Shown here: piece by piece, positions 59,611-64,000 of the stretch
How the letters are laid out: each line of letters begins with the position of its first letter
Position numbering within the stretch: the stretch's first letter is position 1
Assembly (NCBI GenBank): GCA_008973525.1
Contig: WACJ01000516.1
Coordinates: 2,418,001 to 2,482,000, forward strand
Direction of reading: 5' to 3'
From: Stenopsyche tienmushanensis
Taxonomy: Eukaryota; Arthropoda; Insecta; Trichoptera; Stenopsychidae
Length of the DNA stretch: 64,000 nt
Translations under genes and position numbers: made by a program
Notes under the pieces: generated by a model
The model's database searches: none
Seen by the model: the letters and a program-made list of their open reading frames with translations, nothing else
Told to the model about the DNA's origin: nothing

Positions 59611-62539
59611 CTAGAGTACAATTTATCAACAAAACACAGCTTCATCTTTTAGCTAACAATTTTTGTTAACACGTAAAAAAAAGCAATGTATAAAATAGAC
59701 TTCTTGGTAACTAAGAAATTTCACTTCTACCACGCGTGAGTCTCATACGATTTTTGATTATGATAGGATTGTTTAAAAAAGAATTCTAGTTAGGAGAGAA
59801 TTTCACTCATTATATCAACACATGGTCAGAATTATTCCGCCAACATCTCTCATCTTATTGGAAGTTTTGGCATTTCAGATGAATAATATTAAATTATTTT
59901 TTTAGAAATCCAATCTAATATTGAAGGTCCCAATTTATGATGAAGATTTGATACGATTTGTGGCAATGCGTTTGCGAAATTCCACCGATGAAATAGATTT
60001 TCTCCATAATTGCTTTTGTATCGGAAGATTTTGCCCACTTTTCGGACGCGACGCAGATGAGATACGCCGATAAAAATAGCCCAGTCATCATCATCGAAAG
60101 ACATCGGGTCGATTATTTAGTAAAACACCCGAAATAATCACCTTTTTCGCGTGCGCATTTGTATTTTTTTTTCGTTTCTTTTTTGGCTTGTTTAAATAGG
60201 CGAACAAATCGATGCGATGAAAACTTTACGTGACTATGATTTTTTTTTTGCAAAATGTATGGGAAAGCGGGCTGTGATAATTTTTGAGCTGGCGTTATGT
60301 AAAACGAGAACAACATAGTTTTCCCATTGAATATTTTCCATGAAAAGTAAATAATTGGATGTATGAGAAATGTGATGAATAAATCATTAACCGGCTATTT
60401 TTGCCAAATCTTTATATGACAACTCAAATTTTATTTATTGACCCCGTTTACAAATTATTATCATGTAATCGTAGGGAATTTCCATGGGAGATTTTTCTAG
60501 GATGATTTTTATGTTATGGCCTTGAACTAGGATCACGTTGAAGAAAATCTATCTCAAAAAAGGTCAAAGCTTTTTAGCGTCAAAGCGTTGCCACAATTTT
60601 TAAACTTCGTTAAGCTCTTAATGCACATTACTTTTCGTGGGTTAACTATTTATAAAAGGTTCCTAAACACAGTTCTCTAATGGCTTTTGACTTTTTGTGA
60701 ATTATATATTGGTATAAATTCTGTAATTTATATTTTATCATCAATTATTTAGCAAACCTCTGCGAAGGAGGCGCTTTTATCCCTGACGTATTTAGATAGC
60801 CCGGGAGTGTTTATCTTAACGTAAAATCGATGACTGCTGAAATTGAATACATCCAAGCGAAAGTCTTCTTCCTTGTAAATTATATATTTGGATCTTCTCG
60901 GAATCGCTGTTTTTCCACATGAAACATTTTTGTATGATGTATATAGCCATTGTATATATTGATGTAATTACAAACGTGTTCTTCCATTGGTAATCTGCAA
61001 GCCTCCAATGACGCAATATCTCTAATATCATTTAACGGTCGCGTGAGCTCTCGCAGTTATTTAGTTTGGTAGTAAATTTTCGGTCTGTCAACCAGAATGG
61101 GTTTATTATTTTTTTGTCTACCCTGTTTGTGTCTGTTTCTGGATGCTGGCTGGCAGTCGTTGGCATGACACAGTTTGCTCGCTTTCTCTATAGTCGCGAA
61201 CCTCTCACTGCTGGCGGTTATCTGCCACCTCCTCATCAGCTCGCCGTATGGCGTAACCGGTCGAATAAGTCTAATTCTTTCACCCGCTCGACTATTGCAT
61301 CACTGTTGGTCACGGCCAAAATGTGCTACTAATTCGCCAATTATTTCCTTCTATTATTACATTTATTACGCTGAGAAGTATATAATTCCTTTGTTGTAGA
61401 GCTGACATTTTATAATGTCCACTGGTCGTCATAATGACCTTTATTTACCACTATTTTTGGCAAGGAACGCTTTCACCTGTCTTGGGAAAATTGTCTTTTA
61501 AACATCCTGTTCGTTTTTTTACCTTTTTATGATACCTTTCATTCGCAATACAGAATAATCGAAATCTCAACAACAACAACAACAAAAACACACAGAAATG
61601 CCATGCCATGAACAATAAATTATTATACGCTCTATCATTTTCTAAATTATATTAACAATACCTTCGATTCTATTTATGCTCTTTCCTTCAATGTGTAAAC
61701 AAGAAAAAACAATAAAGACTGTTTATCACAACATAAAAATGAGGGAAAATCAAATCTGAAAGTAAAGTCAACTCGGCGATAACCTCGCTCTTTGATAAAG
61801 TAATTCATTGAACTGTTGACGTATGCAATGGATTATAAAAGTACATATTTAGAATGTCCAACAGCGTCCAGCTTGTGTACTTAAATATTTGATAATTTTT
61901 AAACGTAACTGAACCCTGACCTTAGACATAAAAAAATATGACGTAATTGCTTTTTGTTATCTACTGATTATAAAGCCCTAAACTCTATCTACTGGATTAA
62001 CTTGTCAAAAGAGCATGTTTTTGACGCTTCGATGTCAACCATCTTCAAAATAGTACACTTCCACGATACAACGTAAGCGTAGATTTATTGCGTAATTTTT
62101 GATCTGATGATCTCTGTATGATAACTTAAAGATAGATATGCCTCGTATTGGCTCTATAGAATTATCTATGCGTACAAATTTACCATGCAATTCATTAAAT
62201 TCAGGATTTTGCATATTTTAGATCGATTTAAACATTTAAACAAAAAAAAAAAATTTAACATTTTCATTATTAACATTTAAAAATTTAAACAATCCACCCA
62301 TCTTCTTTGGACAACTTCGTTTTGTAATGAGAGTTCATAATCATTCTGTACGTGTCCGATCACGAGGCGCTGATTCGTCATGTCAGCTGTCTGAAAAGCG
62401 GACCGGTCGGATACACATACCTTGTGGCCACTCCGTCCCCTTTTAAGGCTTTTTGCGGCATTTTTTATTATCTGTATGATCACGGAAGCTCTCTCAGAGG
62501 CTAATTTAACGGGTCTTCGTCTTGGATCTTGCGAGGAAA
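59611..62539. other. Anonymous DNA, no gene seen
   Basis: The part 61,030-61,340 is less A+T-rich and carries an 88-codon frame (61066-61332) with no known motif; part of its sequence, TTTGTGTCTGTTTCTGGATG, reads like ordinary non-coding DNA. A run of six CAA units is at 61,568-61,585. Confidence 0.5.
61568..61585. repeat. (CAA)6 microsatellite
   Basis: Six perfect CAA units followed by AAAACACACA. Confidence 0.9.
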
Positions 62540-62765
62540 AATCATGTTCGTCATTACCTTCCGAGGAAAATAGCTGCGAAAACTCGCTTCGATACATTCA
62601 CCCAGATGACTTGTTAGGTGAGCGTTTACAGATCAAACTCAGAGCTCATGTTACCTTCAATATCGAGCGTACAAGGATGTGAAAAGTATATAACCAATAT
62701 AGATTCCCATTAATGGATACTGAGGAGTGCAGTAGTGGTCTTCGTATGAGGATGATGACGAAAAT
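62540..62765 (+). repeat. Repeat A, copy 10 (tail)
   Basis: CCTTCCGAGGAAAATAGCTG, CGCTTCGATACATTCACCCA, TGTTAGGTGAGCGTTTACAG, CTTCAATATCGAGCGTACAA and GATACTGAGGAGTGCAGTAG match the tail block, ending in GAGGATGATGACG. Both a plus-strand 86-codon frame and a minus-strand 106-codon frame overlap its start; neither has a recognised family. Confidence 0.65.
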
Positions 62766-64000
62766 GTAGGAAGTCTCGCAACTTTAACCGGCATCGTTGT
62801 CAGAAGACCCACGATGTCGTTTAAAAGGTTAAGTTAAATTGACTTCTTCGTTTAACTCCCATATGTGAAAGTTGTTATGCAAACACAATAAGTATGGAAT
62901 ATAAGCGAACGTGTATTTGTATATTTAACATTAGATCATCGAGGAACTTATCCGTCTCATAAACGTATTGTTTTGATAATATCTTAGTCACTTCTACTGC
63001 AAATAGCCCACCTAAGCTATTTTTGAAGTAACGTTAATTTGAGAAATCAATGTCAAAAAGCTGTCACTGTTAGTTTCCATCGACCCAAAAAAGAATAAAA
63101 GCTTGAAGCATAGCTAATAAAACTGTGGAAGGTAGTAATTTCGCACTGTAAGGAAATATTAATTCAAAATTTCACACATAGCCTGCTTTGTATGTTGAAT
63201 GTACATTCAAATAATAATTCAGTACCAGATGTAATTAATCTTCTTGATAACTTGTAAGTCTCAGCTAGATTGAATTCGCAGTTGTACATGATTGATATAG
63301 GCCCTCGTTGCGTCCTTGGTATATTTTGACTGCGGACCTTAGTTGTAAAATTGTTTGTGTTTTACAAATTTCCCATATAAATGTACCATGCTAAACCTTC
63401 TCATAAATTATGCTGTTTCTGAGCTACTTCACAATATTTCATAATTTAAATACAGAATATTCAATAGACGGTTGTATTTCTGACGAACTATTTCTCAATA
63501 AGGGTCGATGATATATATTTCATTTTCACATTGGATTATTCGGTGTCATCTCCAAATATAGTCGATCATCTAAATACATATAGAAGTAGTAAACATTTCA
63601 TGTTATGTGTGATTGAAATTTATGGCGCTCGGTGAGAAATGTGATCCATGCTGATGTCATTCCAATATGACAATCTTTTATGTCGACCATTTCGTTGCGT
63701 CTGAAAATAAGCCACATAGACAAAACATGCTCTGTTGATCAACCATTTATATATTTATTTTGCATTATAAATTATATTTGATCAAATAGGACACGTTCTT
63801 AAATTCTTTTAAATGCGAATTTATCGTGGGTGGTTAGACAGGATCCCTGGCTCGTTGGACCACCCCTTTTGTTCATTGTTATATGTATTACATTGAAAAT
63901 GACTGTATTAACCGCATATTAATTTTTGTTCGTTTTAGTTGTTTATGCCGAGAGTCAAATAAAATGTGGTTTTCGTTTGTGAAACGTCAATGGGATTTGT
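62766..64000. other. Anonymous A+T-rich DNA to the window end, no gene seen
   Basis: No frame of note and no recognised element. Confidence 0.6.

Noticed and set aside
62277..62597. 106-codon minus-strand frame with a protein-like look (RRPVKLASERASVII)
   Set aside because: It overlaps repeat A copy 10 at its start, has no known motif, and an overlapping plus-strand frame is equally open. No splice or start evidence favours it.
1..64000. CRISPR array, prophage, bacterial operon or defence island
   Set aside because: No regularly spaced direct repeats, no operon-like gene runs and no ribosome-binding patterns. The sequence is eukaryotic non-coding DNA.
1..64000. tRNA and rRNA genes
   Set aside because: Words such as GGGTTCGAA at about 9,828 were checked for a tRNA cloverleaf; no acceptor stem or A-box fitted. 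No conserved rRNA stretch was found.

Overview
This window looks like non-coding nuclear DNA from an arthropod, most likely an insect. It is strongly A+T-rich and has no operons, no long open reading frames and no tRNA or rRNA genes that I could recognise. Its only convincing protein-coding similarity comes from decayed transposable elements of types common in insects: Jockey-like LINE, mariner, piggyBac, Tigger/pogo and hAT. I cannot name the species. No complete host gene can be supported; the window reads like large introns or intergenic space with a few G+C-rich patches that may be promoters or first exons.

Layout. 1-10.7 kb: a dispersed repeat at the left edge, a G+C-rich CpG-dense island at about 3.74-4.27 kb (the best promoter/first-exon candidate), and a small piggyBac-type MITE at 8.72-9.07 kb. 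10.7-17.4 kb: a Tigger/pogo element with both ends and TA target duplications (10,730-11,896), then anonymous DNA with a short G+C-rich patch near 15.3 kb. 17.4-34.4 kb: most copies of one dispersed repeat, here called repeat A, whose 3' end runs into (TGA)n; a hAT transposase tail; three mariner remnants; and a G+C-rich island at 29.56-29.76 kb with a consensus splice donor on the minus strand. At 33.4-34.0 kb a TTAA-flanked piggyBac-type MITE sits between two opposed repeat A copies.

34.4-47.5 kb: hairpins, two divergently oriented mariner relics (38.5-39.6 kb), a piggyBac C-terminal cysteine-rich relic (42.2-42.6 kb) and a 1,676-bp piggyBac-like element with both ends and TTAA duplications (45,818-47,493). 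47.5-64 kb: mostly anonymous A+T-rich DNA, with a 5'-truncated Jockey-like LINE insertion bounded by a perfect 16-bp target-site duplication (53,883-54,688) and further repeat A copies.

The genes do not work together as a pathway: every recognised transposase or reverse transcriptase is truncated, frameshifted or lacks catalytic residues. The most unusual items are repeat A (ten or so copies in 64 kb, possibly an unnamed non-autonomous retroposon), the TTAA-type MITEs with structured ends, the perfect-duplication LINE, and two G+C-rich islands with splice-donor signals. I found no defence system, CRISPR array or other novel multi-gene system. Boundaries and copy numbers are from reading by eye, not from alignment software.
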